From contig CAJXEF010000030.1 of the NCBI GenBank assembly GCA_913052545.1, positions 1 through 15,422 of the forward strand: 15,422 nt of DNA. The letters are read 5' to 3'. Source of the DNA: an uncultured Chloroflexota bacterium (lineage in GTDB: Bacteria; Chloroflexota; Dehalococcoidia; UBA3495). Numbering within the stretch: position 1 is the first letter of the stretch; each line of letters opens with the position of its first letter. Position numbers and translations under genes: made by a program. Shown one piece after another: positions 1-7,401 of the stretch. Below the pieces are notes generated by a model, which made no database searches, was not told the DNA's origin, and saw only the letters and a list, made by a program, of their open reading frames with translations.

Positions 1-1
1 T

Positions 2-1261
2 GACCCAATTACAGTACACGAAGCCTACGACGAACAAGAAGAAGCCGGATTTGTGGTCAGCAAAATCAAAGATTTACGTAACAAGCAGACTTATAAATTA
101 GGCGATTGTGCGGTGATGTACCGCATAAACGCCCAATCTAGAGCTCTGGAAGAAGCCTGCATACAGCAAGGGATCCAGTATAGGCTTGTAGGCGGTGTTC
201 GATTTTACCAAAGGCGTGAAATCAAAGACTTAATGGGTTATATGCATCTGATTCATAATCCGCAAGACGAAGTAAATTTAACAAGAGTAATCAATGTACC
301 ACCCAGAGGTATAGGTGCTAAATCTTTAAAGGATTTCATCAACTGGTGTCGCAATAATAAAATAAGCCTGTATGAGGGAATACAGAGAACCTATGAATCT
401 AAAATATCCGGCTCACAGGATACGCCCGCAATATCTAATAGAGGTGTATCATCCATCGGGAATTTTGGTGAGATTATCCAGTCTTTGGTTACTCTTTCTC
501 ACCGTCTACCGATTACAGAGCTTATTGATCAGGTCTTAGAACAAAGCGGATTACGGCAATCAATTCAAAACAGTGACGATAATCCAACCGAAAGGTGGGA
601 AAATATCCTAGAGCTGAAGGAAACCGCCAGAGAATTCGATTCTGAAACTCCGCCTGATGGGCTTAGTTCTTTCCTAGAGCGCTTAGCATTGGTAGCTGAA
701 GTGGATAGCTACGAAGACGCCGAGGATTCCATTACACTAATAACTTTACATCAAGCCAAGGGTTTGGAATTTCCAGTAGTATTTATAGTTGGAATGGAAG
801 AAGGTCTGTTACCTCATAGTAGATCGATGGAGAATGAGTTGGAATTAGAAGAAGAACGCCGGTTATGCTACGTAGGTTTCACCCGAGCGGAACGACGTCT
901 TTACTTGCTTCGTGCATTTCGCAGGGGATTCATGGGTGGTAGCGGCCCCACCATGGCTTCTAGATTTCTTCGTGAAATCCCCTCATCACTAGTCACTTCA
1001 GAGTCCCGTCAACTGACCAGTGATCAGCCTAAAATTAGCTCCCATATCAAACTATCTGAAGCAGAACAACTAAAACCTCAAGCTCCACGTATAGCTTTCA
1101 GCACCGGTGACGAGGTGAGACACTCCATATTCGGAGAAGGTGTGGTGTTGGAATGCCGCCAAACCAACGAGGATCATGAAGTCACAATACAATTCTCTAG
1201 TGAAGTAGGGCTTAAAAGATTATTGTTAAGCTTTGCTCCCCTAGAGAAAGTCTCACATTGA
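2..1261 (+). CDS. pcrA: UvrD/PcrA-type ATP-dependent DNA helicase, C-terminal part (5' truncated by window)
   Basis: Superfamily 1 3'-5' DNA helicase of the UvrD/PcrA type, which unwinds DNA in repair and replication restart. The reading frame is open from base 2, so the true start lies outside the window. The residues before the internal GTG at 53 (ITVHEAYDEQEEAGFVV) are typical of the middle of these helicases. Counting from that GTG, motif V is at about 231-240 (TLHQAKGLEF), followed by the GMEEGLLPHSRS segment (248-259), and motif VI is at about 268-282 (ERRLCYVGFTRAERR). The C-terminus, from about residue 352, has a GDEVRHSIFGEGVV segment ending in SFAPLEKV, which matches the Tudor-like tail of PcrA rather than Rep or RecB. 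The Walker A half is not visible. It ends with TGA at 1259-1261, convergent to the ABC permease. I am sure of the family; PcrA against UvrD is a naming choice. Confidence 0.95.
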   Translation, partial: DPITVHEAYDEQEEAGFVVSKIKDLRNKQTYKLGDCAVMYRINAQSRALEEACIQQGIQYRLVGGVRFYQRREIKDLMGYMHLIHNPQDEVNLTRVINVPPRGIGAKSLKDFINWCRNNKISLYEGIQRTYESKISGSQDTPAISNRGVSSIGNFGEIIQSLVTLSHRLPITELIDQVLEQSGLRQSIQNSDDNPTERWENILELKETAREFDSETPPDGLSSFLERLALVAEVDSYEDAEDSITLITLHQAKGLEFPVVFIVGMEEGLLPHSRSMENELELEEERRLCYVGFTRAERRLYLLRAFRRGFMGGSGPTMASRFLREIPSSLVTSESRQLTSDQPKISSHIKLSEAEQLKPQAPRIAFSTGDEVRHSIFGEGVVLECRQTNEDHEVTIQFSSEVGLKRLLLSFAPLEKVSH

Positions 1262-1326
1262 TCAGATCTTCGTTGAAGCAAGCTGATTAATTAAGCACCA
1301 AGGGTTCCGATACTAATGCGTAACGT
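1262..1326. other. Short convergent spacer, no clear terminator
   Basis: Sixty-five bases separate the stop codons of the helicase (+) and the ABC permease (-). I see an 8-bp palindrome TTAATTAA near 1287-1294 but no GC-rich hairpin followed by a T-run on either strand, so no intrinsic terminator can be called here. Confidence 0.5.
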
Positions 1327-2577
1327 TCAATCATATCGGAGAGCATCTATAGGGTTAAGTCGCGAAGCCCTCAGAGCGGGATAGATTCCAAAGAAAAGCC
1401 CAATCCCCGCAGAAACTGCAAGAGATAAAATGGCTATCTGGCCACTGAACCCAGTTTCAAGAACTCGATCACCAAAAATAGGTTTTCCATCTAACATCAA
1501 TGTAAAGAGGAGCCCAACTAAGACACCAATTATCCCGCCTCCTAAGCTCAGCACCGTCGCCTCGGTTACAAATTGGCCCAGAATATCTATGCGCTTTGCT
1601 CCCAATGCTTTCCTAATGCCTATTTCCCGTGTGCGTTCTGTAACTGAGACAAGCATAATATTCATGATCCCTATTCCTCCAACTAAAAGTGATATGCTAG
1701 CTATGGCACCAAGAAATATCACAAATATATTGGTTGTCTCTCTCAATGTTTCGATGGTCTCTTGCTGGTTTGTAATAGTGAAATCATCCTCCCCTCTAAT
1801 TCTATGACGTTGGCGAATCAACGTGGATATATCGCGTATAGCTCTTTCCATTTCCGTTGGTCCAGCTATTTGTACATTAATGGTCTGGACAGTAATCCCA
1901 CCGTTGACGCTTCTTTGGGAGGACAGACGATGGTAAGAGGTTGTGATAGGCACCAAGACTTGATCATCTAAGAATCCAAACGAACCACTAGAACCTTTAC
2001 TTTCTAACAGACCAATAACTTCAAACGGTCTGCCACCTATCTTAACTTGTTGTCCGACAGGGTTTCTCAACCCGAAAAGAGTTTCAGAGACTCGGGACCC
2101 TAACACGGCAACCTGGGCATTATTATCCAGATGTCCATATCCGATAAATTGCCCGCTTTGTAAAGAATAATTTCGAATGGACTGGTATTCTGGTGTAACT
2201 CCCACGATCCTTGTAGAAGTATTGTTTTTTCCCCAAACTATTTGTTTGGTAGTAGTTGATTCCGGAGCTACTCCAGTTATGAAAGAACCAGAAAAGGATC
2301 TCTGTAACTCTTTAGCGTCATCTAGAGTAAGAGTTTGCGCACTTCCGAGACCGCGTGAAATTCGAGTTTCACTCGATTCGCCAGGCCGTACAAATAACAA
2401 GTTGGTGCCTAAGGATTCAATACGAGATGTGATAGTTTGCTGTACCCCTTCACCGATTGCCATCAAAGATATTACCGCTGACACTCCGATTACGATCCCC
2501 AGTAAAGTTAAAGCAGATCTGAACTTATTAGTGCTCAGTGATATCAACGCCATTCTTAGGTTTACCGATAAATTCAA
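1327..2577 (-). CDS. MacB/FtsX-type ABC transporter permease
   Basis: Membrane subunit of a MacB/YknZ-type ABC exporter. Such permeases transmit ATP-driven movements to an extracytoplasmic domain instead of forming a classic channel. The 416-residue protein has the standard layout: one N-terminal membrane helix (about 22-44), a MacB-type extracytoplasmic domain (about 45-280), then three helices at about 283-308, 339-361 and 381-404. The conserved cytoplasmic loop SVTERTREIGIRKALGA (311-327) and the C-terminal PALRASRLNPIDALR (400-414) are hallmarks of the FtsX/MacB permease domain. The start is TTG (2577-2575), overlapping the ATPase stop in the string TTGA. An in-frame stop lies only three codons upstream, so no other start fits. 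A purine-rich GGCGGGGATGA stretch just upstream can serve as ribosome site. It is the last gene of the operon. The substrate cannot be read from sequence; lipoprotein, peptide or antimicrobial export are all possible. Confidence 0.93.
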   Translation of the reverse strand: MNLSVNLRMALISLSTNKFRSALTLLGIVIGVSAVISLMAIGEGVQQTITSRIESLGTNLLFVRPGESSETRISRGLGSAQTLTLDDAKELQRSFSGSFITGVAPESTTTKQIVWGKNNTSTRIVGVTPEYQSIRNYSLQSGQFIGYGHLDNNAQVAVLGSRVSETLFGLRNPVGQQVKIGGRPFEVIGLLESKGSSGSFGFLDDQVLVPITTSYHRLSSQRSVNGGITVQTINVQIAGPTEMERAIRDISTLIRQRHRIRGEDDFTITNQQETIETLRETTNIFVIFLGAIASISLLVGGIGIMNIMLVSVTERTREIGIRKALGAKRIDILGQFVTEATVLSLGGGIIGVLVGLLFTLMLDGKPIFGDRVLETGFSGQIAILSLAVSAGIGLFFGIYPALRASRLNPIDALRYD

Positions 2578-3323
2578 ATTTGATCATCCCCGCCAGAATC
2601 AGGTTTACTCTTTTTCAAACCTATCGGATTTTGAACACGGTTATCATCTGTTATTTGACCATCTCTCATTGATATGATCCTGTTTGTACAATTAGCGACC
2701 TCTGGGTCATGGGTAACTATTACAACCGTCAAATTCTCAGCTTCATTCAAATCTTGTAGAATGGCTACAATTTCGTTACTAGAATGACTATCTAGATTCC
2801 CAGTAGGTTCATCCGCCAATATTAAACTTGGTTGTTTAACTATCGCGCGGGCGATTCCCACCCGTTGCTGTTCTCCTCCCGATAGTTCAGAAGGTTTATG
2901 ATTAACTCGTTCACCTAAACCAACCCTCTTAAGTGCTTGCACACATCGTTCTTTACTACCTCTGCTGTCGCTGTACAGCAAGGGTAGTTCAACATTACTT
3001 AGAGCTGTTAAACGCGGGAGTAAATTATAGGTCTGAAAAATAAATCCAATCTGAGTATTCCGAATTTTGGCAAGACGATTATCATTCAATTGACTTACAT
3101 CCTCATTACCAAGCAAATACCTTCCTGAAGTAGGGACATCCAGACAACCTAGAACATTCATCAGGGTAGATTTTCCTGATCCCGACGGGCCTACAATAGC
3201 GACCATTTCGCCGCTCTGAATGGTTAGGCTGGCATCGGTTAATGCGGGGACAATTAGATCGCCCATTTTATAAATTTTGCTTACATGTTCAAGGGTAATT
3301 ACTGGGTATCTATTACCGCTCAT
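2574..3323 (-). CDS. MacB/LolD-type ABC transporter ATP-binding protein
   Basis: Cytoplasmic ATPase that powers the neighbouring permease. At 249 residues it is a single complete nucleotide-binding domain: Walker [10 protein letters not shown] (45-53), Q-loop FQTYNLL (96-102), signature LSGGEQQR (147-154), Walker B LILADEP (167-173), D-loop NLDS (176-179) and switch histidine H205. [18 protein letters not shown] (98-115) and GNLDS are typical of the LolD/MacB/FtsE group. The ATG at 3323-3321 overlaps the TGA of the membrane fusion gene (ATGA, 4 nt), and its own TGA overlaps the permease start by 4 nt, so all three proteins are probably translationally coupled. The order fusion protein, ATPase, permease is that of Bacillus yknXYZ. 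The last ~25 residues are polar and probably a disordered tail. Confidence 0.96.
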   Translation of the reverse strand: MSGNRYPVITLEHVSKIYKMGDLIVPALTDASLTIQSGEMVAIVGPSGSGKSTLMNVLGCLDVPTSGRYLLGNEDVSQLNDNRLAKIRNTQIGFIFQTYNLLPRLTALSNVELPLLYSDSRGSKERCVQALKRVGLGERVNHKPSELSGGEQQRVGIARAIVKQPSLILADEPTGNLDSHSSNEIVAILQDLNEAENLTVVIVTHDPEVANCTNRIISMRDGQITDDNRVQNPIGLKKSKPDSGGDDQI

Positions 3324-5425
3324 CGATTACCGCCACCACCCCCACCTCGCGGGCTCTGCCTATGCCCGGGGCCTTGGCCCCCTAATTGACCTCGGAATTG
3401 TCTGAAGTTAAATAGACTTGTATTGGCAGCCAAATTTGGAACTACTATCTGGTCCCCCAAACTAACACCTTCTTTAATAGATACCCAATAACCGTCCGTG
3501 CTTCCTATCAAGATGTTCCTATCTTCAAATCCTTCTGGAGTTTTAACTCGAACCGACGGTTTATCAAAACTTCCTCTTAATCCTTGTTGAGGTATTCTTA
3601 ATACATTTTTTTCCTCTTGAATAATTATGTTAGCAACAGAACTCAGACCTTCTCTTGGCACCAGCCTAAGTGGAAATCTCACGCTAATCCGAACTGGGTA
3701 ACTAACCACCGTTTGCTCAACTTCCGGGGTGTCAGCTATATGTGTTAGCGCCCCTTCTAACAGCCGGTTAGGCATAGCATCAAGAGTCAAGTCTACTTTG
3801 CTTCCCCCTCTGATAGATAAAATATCAATCTCATCAACTAAACCTTCCATTTCGGTTATAGTCGGATCCGCTATCTCTAGGATAGGTTCATGTTGCCCAA
3901 CTGAATCTCCAACCTCTACATGTATCCTAGTTATAATGCCCGAAAATGGGACTCTCATAGCAGCCTGCTCTAGCTTTTTATTCGCATCACGCAGATTTTC
4001 ATCAGCAACGTTGATATCTGCTTCTAAAAGGGCTATTTCTAGCTGGTCCGGTTCAACCAGAGACTCAGACAACTGATCATCGGCATCTACTAATTTCGCT
4101 TTGGCTAGTTCCAATTGTTTCGTCCGCAACTCGACCACCAGTGGATCTGCACCGGTTAACATACCGTCTAAATCATCTTCTATAAGATTAACCTGGCCCG
4201 ACAAATCCTTAATTCCGGCTTCCAATAAAGCCTCATCTAGCTCAGGTAATTCGACTTGCTTATCGGATAGATATTTGCTTGCTCCGGAAAAGGCAGCTTG
4301 GGCAACCTGGATTGAAGATAACAAGCTAGCTTCCTCAGCAGAATCAACCCCTGGTAACAGATCTTCTAACAATTTGTTGGCCGCAGTTAATCTCGCTTGT
4401 TCTAACGAGAAATTTGCCTCTAATCGGTCAAACTCAAATAATCTGGACCGCGAATTATCGTAGGCTTCACGACGGATTGGAATTACGAATTTCCAGTGGC
4501 TAATTTTATGATTCAACCCAGGCATTTCATCGATCACACTATAAATATGATCCAACGCATCCTGAGCATCCTGCAATTCCTTTAATGCGACATCTTTCTC
4601 CTTAATCCATTCAGACCAAAGCGGCTTTCGTTCTTTATAAGATTCTAATTCTTTGGTCGCATTTTCAACGGATATTTCCAAAATATTACGCGACAGTGTA
4701 GCTTCGGCTAGCAATCCTTTGTGTTCCATATTTACTTGAGCTAAAACTTCCACCGCCTCCCCTAAAGCTACTTCAGCGGCGTCCTTGTCATTAACCAACC
4801 GCGCATATACTAAAGCGTAATCTACGTTCCGCTTTTCAAGGTCCTGTATCTTATCCCGCAGAGTTATTTGCGCGTCAATTAAGGAATATTCTTCGGAACT
4901 AATAGATTCAATAGGGTAAGGTTCGTTAGCCTCATCCAACCCTTCTTCGGCTTCTTGGACCTCAAGAGCAACTCTGGCTCGAGTTGCTCGAAGTTCTGCA
5001 CGGTGTAAATCCGACGTTCCCTCCAGGCCCTCTTCAAGCAAATCTTCTGCAAGTTTCAAATCCAATACTGATTTAGCTACATCCCTTTCTAAACTTTTGA
5101 TAGTCAGATCATCCAACGTAGCTACTAGATCACCTTTAGTAACTAGTTGACCTTCGGAGACTAGGATCTCTGAAACTACACCTTGACTTCCAAAATCCAA
5201 TGTCTCTTTCTCGGGAAAGACTAAACGACCATTAATAGAAACCTGTCTTTTTATGTCACCTGAAGTTACGTCATAAAGTTCTTCATCTTCTGAAAGCGCA
5301 GAGATGTCACTTGGCCCCGATCGAAAAAAGTTAAAATAAACCATTCCCGCAACAATAACCAAAATAATACATACGCTTAACTTGAAAAATTTATGATGTA
5401 ACATCCCTTTATATAGACTACCCAT
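3320..5425 (-). CDS. HlyD/MacA/YknX-type membrane fusion (periplasmic adaptor) protein, unusually long
   Basis: Adaptor subunit of the ABC exporter encoded by the next two genes. Residues 1-12 are short and basic, followed by a membrane anchor at about 13-34, so it is anchored with the bulk outside. The lipoyl-like domain is split: first half at about 72-106 (GVVSEILVSEGQLVTKGDLV region), second half at about 487-520 (MRVPFSGIITRIHVEVGDSV). Between them lie about 380 residues rich in Leu, Ala, Glu, Asp and Lys, predicted by eye to be long helices or coiled coil; MacA has only a short hairpin there. Beta-barrel and membrane-proximal domains follow (about 521-665), ending in a disordered tail with GGGGGG. 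Total length is 701 residues against roughly 370-400 for MacA. The ATG at 5425-5423 has a weak ribosome site; an ATG seven codons in (AAAGGGATG) has its purine run too close. It is the first gene of the operon. Confidence 0.92.
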   Translation of the reverse strand: MGSLYKGMLHHKFFKLSVCIILVIVAGMVYFNFFRSGPSDISALSEDEELYDVTSGDIKRQVSINGRLVFPEKETLDFGSQGVVSEILVSEGQLVTKGDLVATLDDLTIKSLERDVAKSVLDLKLAEDLLEEGLEGTSDLHRAELRATRARVALEVQEAEEGLDEANEPYPIESISSEEYSLIDAQITLRDKIQDLEKRNVDYALVYARLVNDKDAAEVALGEAVEVLAQVNMEHKGLLAEATLSRNILEISVENATKELESYKERKPLWSEWIKEKDVALKELQDAQDALDHIYSVIDEMPGLNHKISHWKFVIPIRREAYDNSRSRLFEFDRLEANFSLEQARLTAANKLLEDLLPGVDSAEEASLLSSIQVAQAAFSGASKYLSDKQVELPELDEALLEAGIKDLSGQVNLIEDDLDGMLTGADPLVVELRTKQLELAKAKLVDADDQLSESLVEPDQLEIALLEADINVADENLRDANKKLEQAAMRVPFSGIITRIHVEVGDSVGQHEPILEIADPTITEMEGLVDEIDILSIRGGSKVDLTLDAMPNRLLEGALTHIADTPEVEQTVVSYPVRISVRFPLRLVPREGLSSVANIIIQEEKNVLRIPQQGLRGSFDKPSVRVKTPEGFEDRNILIGSTDGYWVSIKEGVSLGDQIVVPNLAANTSLFNFRQFRGQLGGQGPGHRQSPRGGGGGGNR

Positions 5426-5663
5426 ATAATATCTTTACTTTTCGGCCAGGCCATAATTCATAATATTAATTAATAGCACCTAAATTCCGCCCTGTATCAC
5501 CTAAGCATAAACCAACTACCAACATAACTTAGCCTATGAAACCCATCCCTATTTCAACCAATACCTGTTCATTAAGAAACCACAAAGAATTGGTATGGAA
5601 TAACCTAACAATCTTAAACTTCTTCCTACTGGCATTTGAAATTATTAAATTTGATGATATATG

Positions 5664-5692
5664 TTGACAGTCCAACCCTTGAGAGCGATGAT
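5664..5692 (+). promoter_or_regulatory. Probable sigma70-type promoter for the alcohol dehydrogenase gene
   Basis: A perfect -35 TTGACA (5664-5669) is followed, after 17 bases, by GATGAT (5687-5692), which matches 4 of 6 positions of TATAAT. Transcription would begin near 5699, giving a leader of about 23 bases that still includes the ribosome site at 5711-5716. The -35 and spacing are good and the -10 is mediocre. Confidence 0.45.
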
Positions 5693-5710
5693 TATTGGGA
5701 AAATCTGGTT

Positions 5711-5716
5711 GGAGGT
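5711..5716 (+). promoter_or_regulatory. Strong ribosome binding site that fixes the TTG start of the alcohol dehydrogenase
   Basis: GGAGGT sits five bases before the TTG at 5722. The frame is also open from a TTG at 5695, but that would place this strong ribosome site inside the gene and add nine residues (MGKSGWRCP) absent from the family. The start at 5722 gives the canonical beginning MKAAVLYE. Confidence 0.85.
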
Positions 5717-5721
5717 GTCCA

Positions 5722-6816
5722 TTGAAGGCTGCAGTTCTGTACGAGACAAAACAACCACTTGTTATAGAGCAAGTGGATCTAGATGAACCTAAGAATGGGG
5801 AGGTATTGGTGAAAGTTGGCGCAGCCGGCATTTGCCGAAGTGATCGCCACTTCATGCATGGTGATGCAGCTATCACTCTCCCTGTAGTATTAGGTCACGA
5901 AGGGGCAGGTACAGTAGAGAAGGTCGGCCCAGGAGTGACCCTGACCAAGCCTGGTGATCAGGTTATATTATCCTTTGTACCTGCCTGTGGTCGTTGCAAA
6001 TCGTGCCTGGCAGGATACTCTAATCTCTGCGATCTACACATGGCAACCGGTCCCTTTATGCTTGACGGTACCACTCGTCTGCATAAAGGTGGGCAAGACA
6101 TCCATCACATGGGTAAAGTTGCTTGTTTCGCAGAATATGCAGTGGTCCCTGAAACAGGCTGCATTCCTGTTTCGGACAACATCTCAATGGATAAAGCTGC
6201 AATGATAGGCTGTTGCGTCCCAACCGGCGTGGGTGCTGTTATTTACAGCGCCCAAGTAACCCCAGGAAGTACAGTAGCAGTAGTAGGGTGTGGGGGCGTT
6301 GGGTTGAATGTAATCATGGGAGCCAAACTTCTAAATGCAGGCAAGATAATTGCCGTTGATATTCGAGAAAGCCAACTCGAATTCGCTATGAAATTTGGTG
6401 CTACTCACTCAGTTAACGCTGCAGACCAAGACCCAGTAGCTAGAGTCAAGGAAATTACTGGCGGCCTAGGCGCGGATTACACATTTGAAGTCTTTGGCTC
6501 TGCAGATACCATAAAGTCTTCCTATGAAATGGCAGGGAAAAGAGGAACGGTAACCGTCGTAGGAATAGCACCAGCAGGCGTGGAAGCACCCATAAATGCA
6601 GTCGACCTGGTTCGAAATGAAAAGACCTTGAGGGGCACGTATTATGGGTCCGCGAGAGGCCGTAACGATATGCCGGCAATGGTCGATCTTTACTTGTCTG
6701 GCAAGCTCAATCTCGATGATCTAGTGGTTAGACACTACACATTGGACCAGATAAACGAAGCATACGACGACATGGACAAAGGGGAAGTAGGAAGAGGAGC
6801 AATAGTATTCGATTAA
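5722..6816 (+). CDS. Zinc-dependent alcohol dehydrogenase, class III-like (MDR family)
   Basis: Medium-chain zinc alcohol dehydrogenase: NAD(P)-linked interconversion of alcohols and aldehydes in the cytosol. The 364-residue protein shows catalytic zinc ligands C38 and H59-E60 (GHEGAG) with the third ligand at C164 or C165, and structural zinc cysteines C89, C92, C95 and C103. The Rossmann fold is VAVVGCGGVGLNVI (185-198), with D213 closing beta-2, which favours NAD over NADP. The pattern around GCCVPTGVGAV and the DGTTRLHKGG insert place it near class III (formaldehyde/glutathione) and NDMA-dependent, mycofactocin-linked dehydrogenases; I cannot choose between these. It starts with TTG, fixed by a strong upstream ribosome site, and has its own promoter. 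The GNAT gene follows after 139 bases with a possible hairpin between, so it may be monocistronic. Substrate unknown. Confidence 0.93.
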   Translation: MKAAVLYETKQPLVIEQVDLDEPKNGEVLVKVGAAGICRSDRHFMHGDAAITLPVVLGHEGAGTVEKVGPGVTLTKPGDQVILSFVPACGRCKSCLAGYSNLCDLHMATGPFMLDGTTRLHKGGQDIHHMGKVACFAEYAVVPETGCIPVSDNISMDKAAMIGCCVPTGVGAVIYSAQVTPGSTVAVVGCGGVGLNVIMGAKLLNAGKIIAVDIRESQLEFAMKFGATHSVNAADQDPVARVKEITGGLGADYTFEVFGSADTIKSSYEMAGKRGTVTVVGIAPAGVEAPINAVDLVRNEKTLRGTYYGSARGRNDMPAMVDLYLSGKLNLDDLVVRHYTLDQINEAYDDMDKGEVGRGAIVFD

Positions 6817-6852
6817 TCTTTGGACACTCGGTTCAATACCGAAGACCTGACC

Positions 6853-6885
6853 AGAGGGTGCAGGCCAAGTGTTATACGCACCTCT
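6853..6885 (+). terminator. Stem-loop downstream of the alcohol dehydrogenase (possible weak terminator)
   Basis: AGAGGGTGC (6853-6861) can pair with GCACCTCT (6878-6885) with one bulged G, giving an 8-bp stem and a 16-base loop. No T-run follows, so it is not a textbook intrinsic terminator. A smaller hairpin, TCGGT/ACCGA with a 5-base loop (6828-6842), lies just upstream. They may stabilise or terminate the dehydrogenase transcript. Confidence 0.35.
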
Positions 6886-6955
6886 AGCAAATAAATCTTG
6901 TATAAACAACCGTATGCCCTCCACAGGTAATAATAGAATAGAACGTCCTGTCTGA

Positions 6956-7384
6956 ATGAAAATTAAACTTGTAGAACTAGAGTCGGAGATGCAGGCCGCT
7001 TTTGCGCTCCGTATTCAAGTATTCGTGTTGGAACAATCGGTTCCCGAAGATGAGGAATTAGACGAATACGACTCGACCGCAATTCACGCTATTGCCATAT
7101 TTAATGAATTAGTAGTCGGTACTGCCCGACTACTAATTCATAATTCTACCTGCGGACAAATCGGTCGGATGGCCGTCCGAAAACAATGGCGACGGCAAAA
7201 CATCGGGGGGCAAATCCTCTCGTATCTAGAAAAAGAAGCGTCATCCCAAGGGATAACTCAGATAATGCTTCATGCGCAAGAGTACGTAAAATTATTTTAC
7301 TCCCACCACGGATATGTAGAACATGGAGATCCATTCCTTGAAGCGGGTATATCGCATATTGAAATGAGAAAGGATATCAAATAG
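6956..7384 (+). CDS. GNAT-family N-acetyltransferase (ElaA/YjcF-like)
   Basis: Small acetyl-CoA-dependent N-acyltransferase of 142 residues, the usual length of a stand-alone GNAT domain. The N-terminal ALRIQVFVLEQSVPEDEELD (17-36) is typical of the ElaA/YjcF-like subgroup. Beta-4 is GQIGRMAVRKQWR (67-79), followed by the acetyl-CoA pyrophosphate loop RRQNIGG (79-85). The usual RxxGxG has Asn at the first Gly position, so binding details may differ. Substrate unknown; spermidine, an amino sugar or a protein N-terminus are all possible. The start ATG at 6956 has no clear Shine-Dalgarno sequence. The MFS gene begins 17 bases after its stop, so the two are probably co-transcribed. A perfect 16-bp inverted repeat lies inside the coding region and is listed separately. 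Confidence 0.88.
   Translation: MKIKLVELESEMQAAFALRIQVFVLEQSVPEDEELDEYDSTAIHAIAIFNELVVGTARLLIHNSTCGQIGRMAVRKQWRRQNIGGQILSYLEKEASSQGITQIMLHAQEYVKLFYSHHGYVEHGDPFLEAGISHIEMRKDIK
7104..7141. repeat. Perfect 16-bp inverted repeat inside the GNAT gene
   Basis: ATGAATTAGTAGTCGG (7104-7119) and its exact reverse complement (7126-7141) are separated by the 6-base loop TACTGC. It covers codons 50-62 (NELVVGTARLLIH) without breaking the frame. Perfect arms this long with so short a loop are very unlikely by chance in 15 kb. Confidence 0.9.
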
Positions 7385-7401
7385 GGAATGCTGCACCTAA
7401 A

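Larger units (their letters stand above)
5426..5721. other. Divergent intergenic region between exporter operon and alcohol dehydrogenase
   Basis: This 296-base AT-rich spacer must hold promoters for both directions. The plus-strand promoter is listed separately. On the minus strand I see no convincing -35/-10 pair for the exporter operon, only AT-rich strings such as TATTAT near 5465-5470. A small palindrome, GGCCaGGCC (5445-5453), lies about 20 bases upstream of the exporter start and could be part of an operator. I see no RNA gene or real coding region. Confidence 0.5.

Noticed and set aside
2177..2677. Plus-strand open frame of 166 codons
   Set aside because: It lies antisense to the ABC permease and the ATPase end, both of which have clear motifs; its translation has no recognisable domain.
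4101..4463. Plus-strand open frames within the membrane fusion gene (also 3729-4076)
   Set aside because: Antisense shadows of the low-complexity helical insertion; Ser/Asn-rich translations are what the complement of Leu/Glu/Ala-rich coding gives.
5529..5876. Minus-strand open frame between the exporter and alcohol dehydrogenase genes
   Set aside because: More than half of it is antisense to the alcohol dehydrogenase, whose start is fixed by a strong ribosome site and promoter; no domain is seen.
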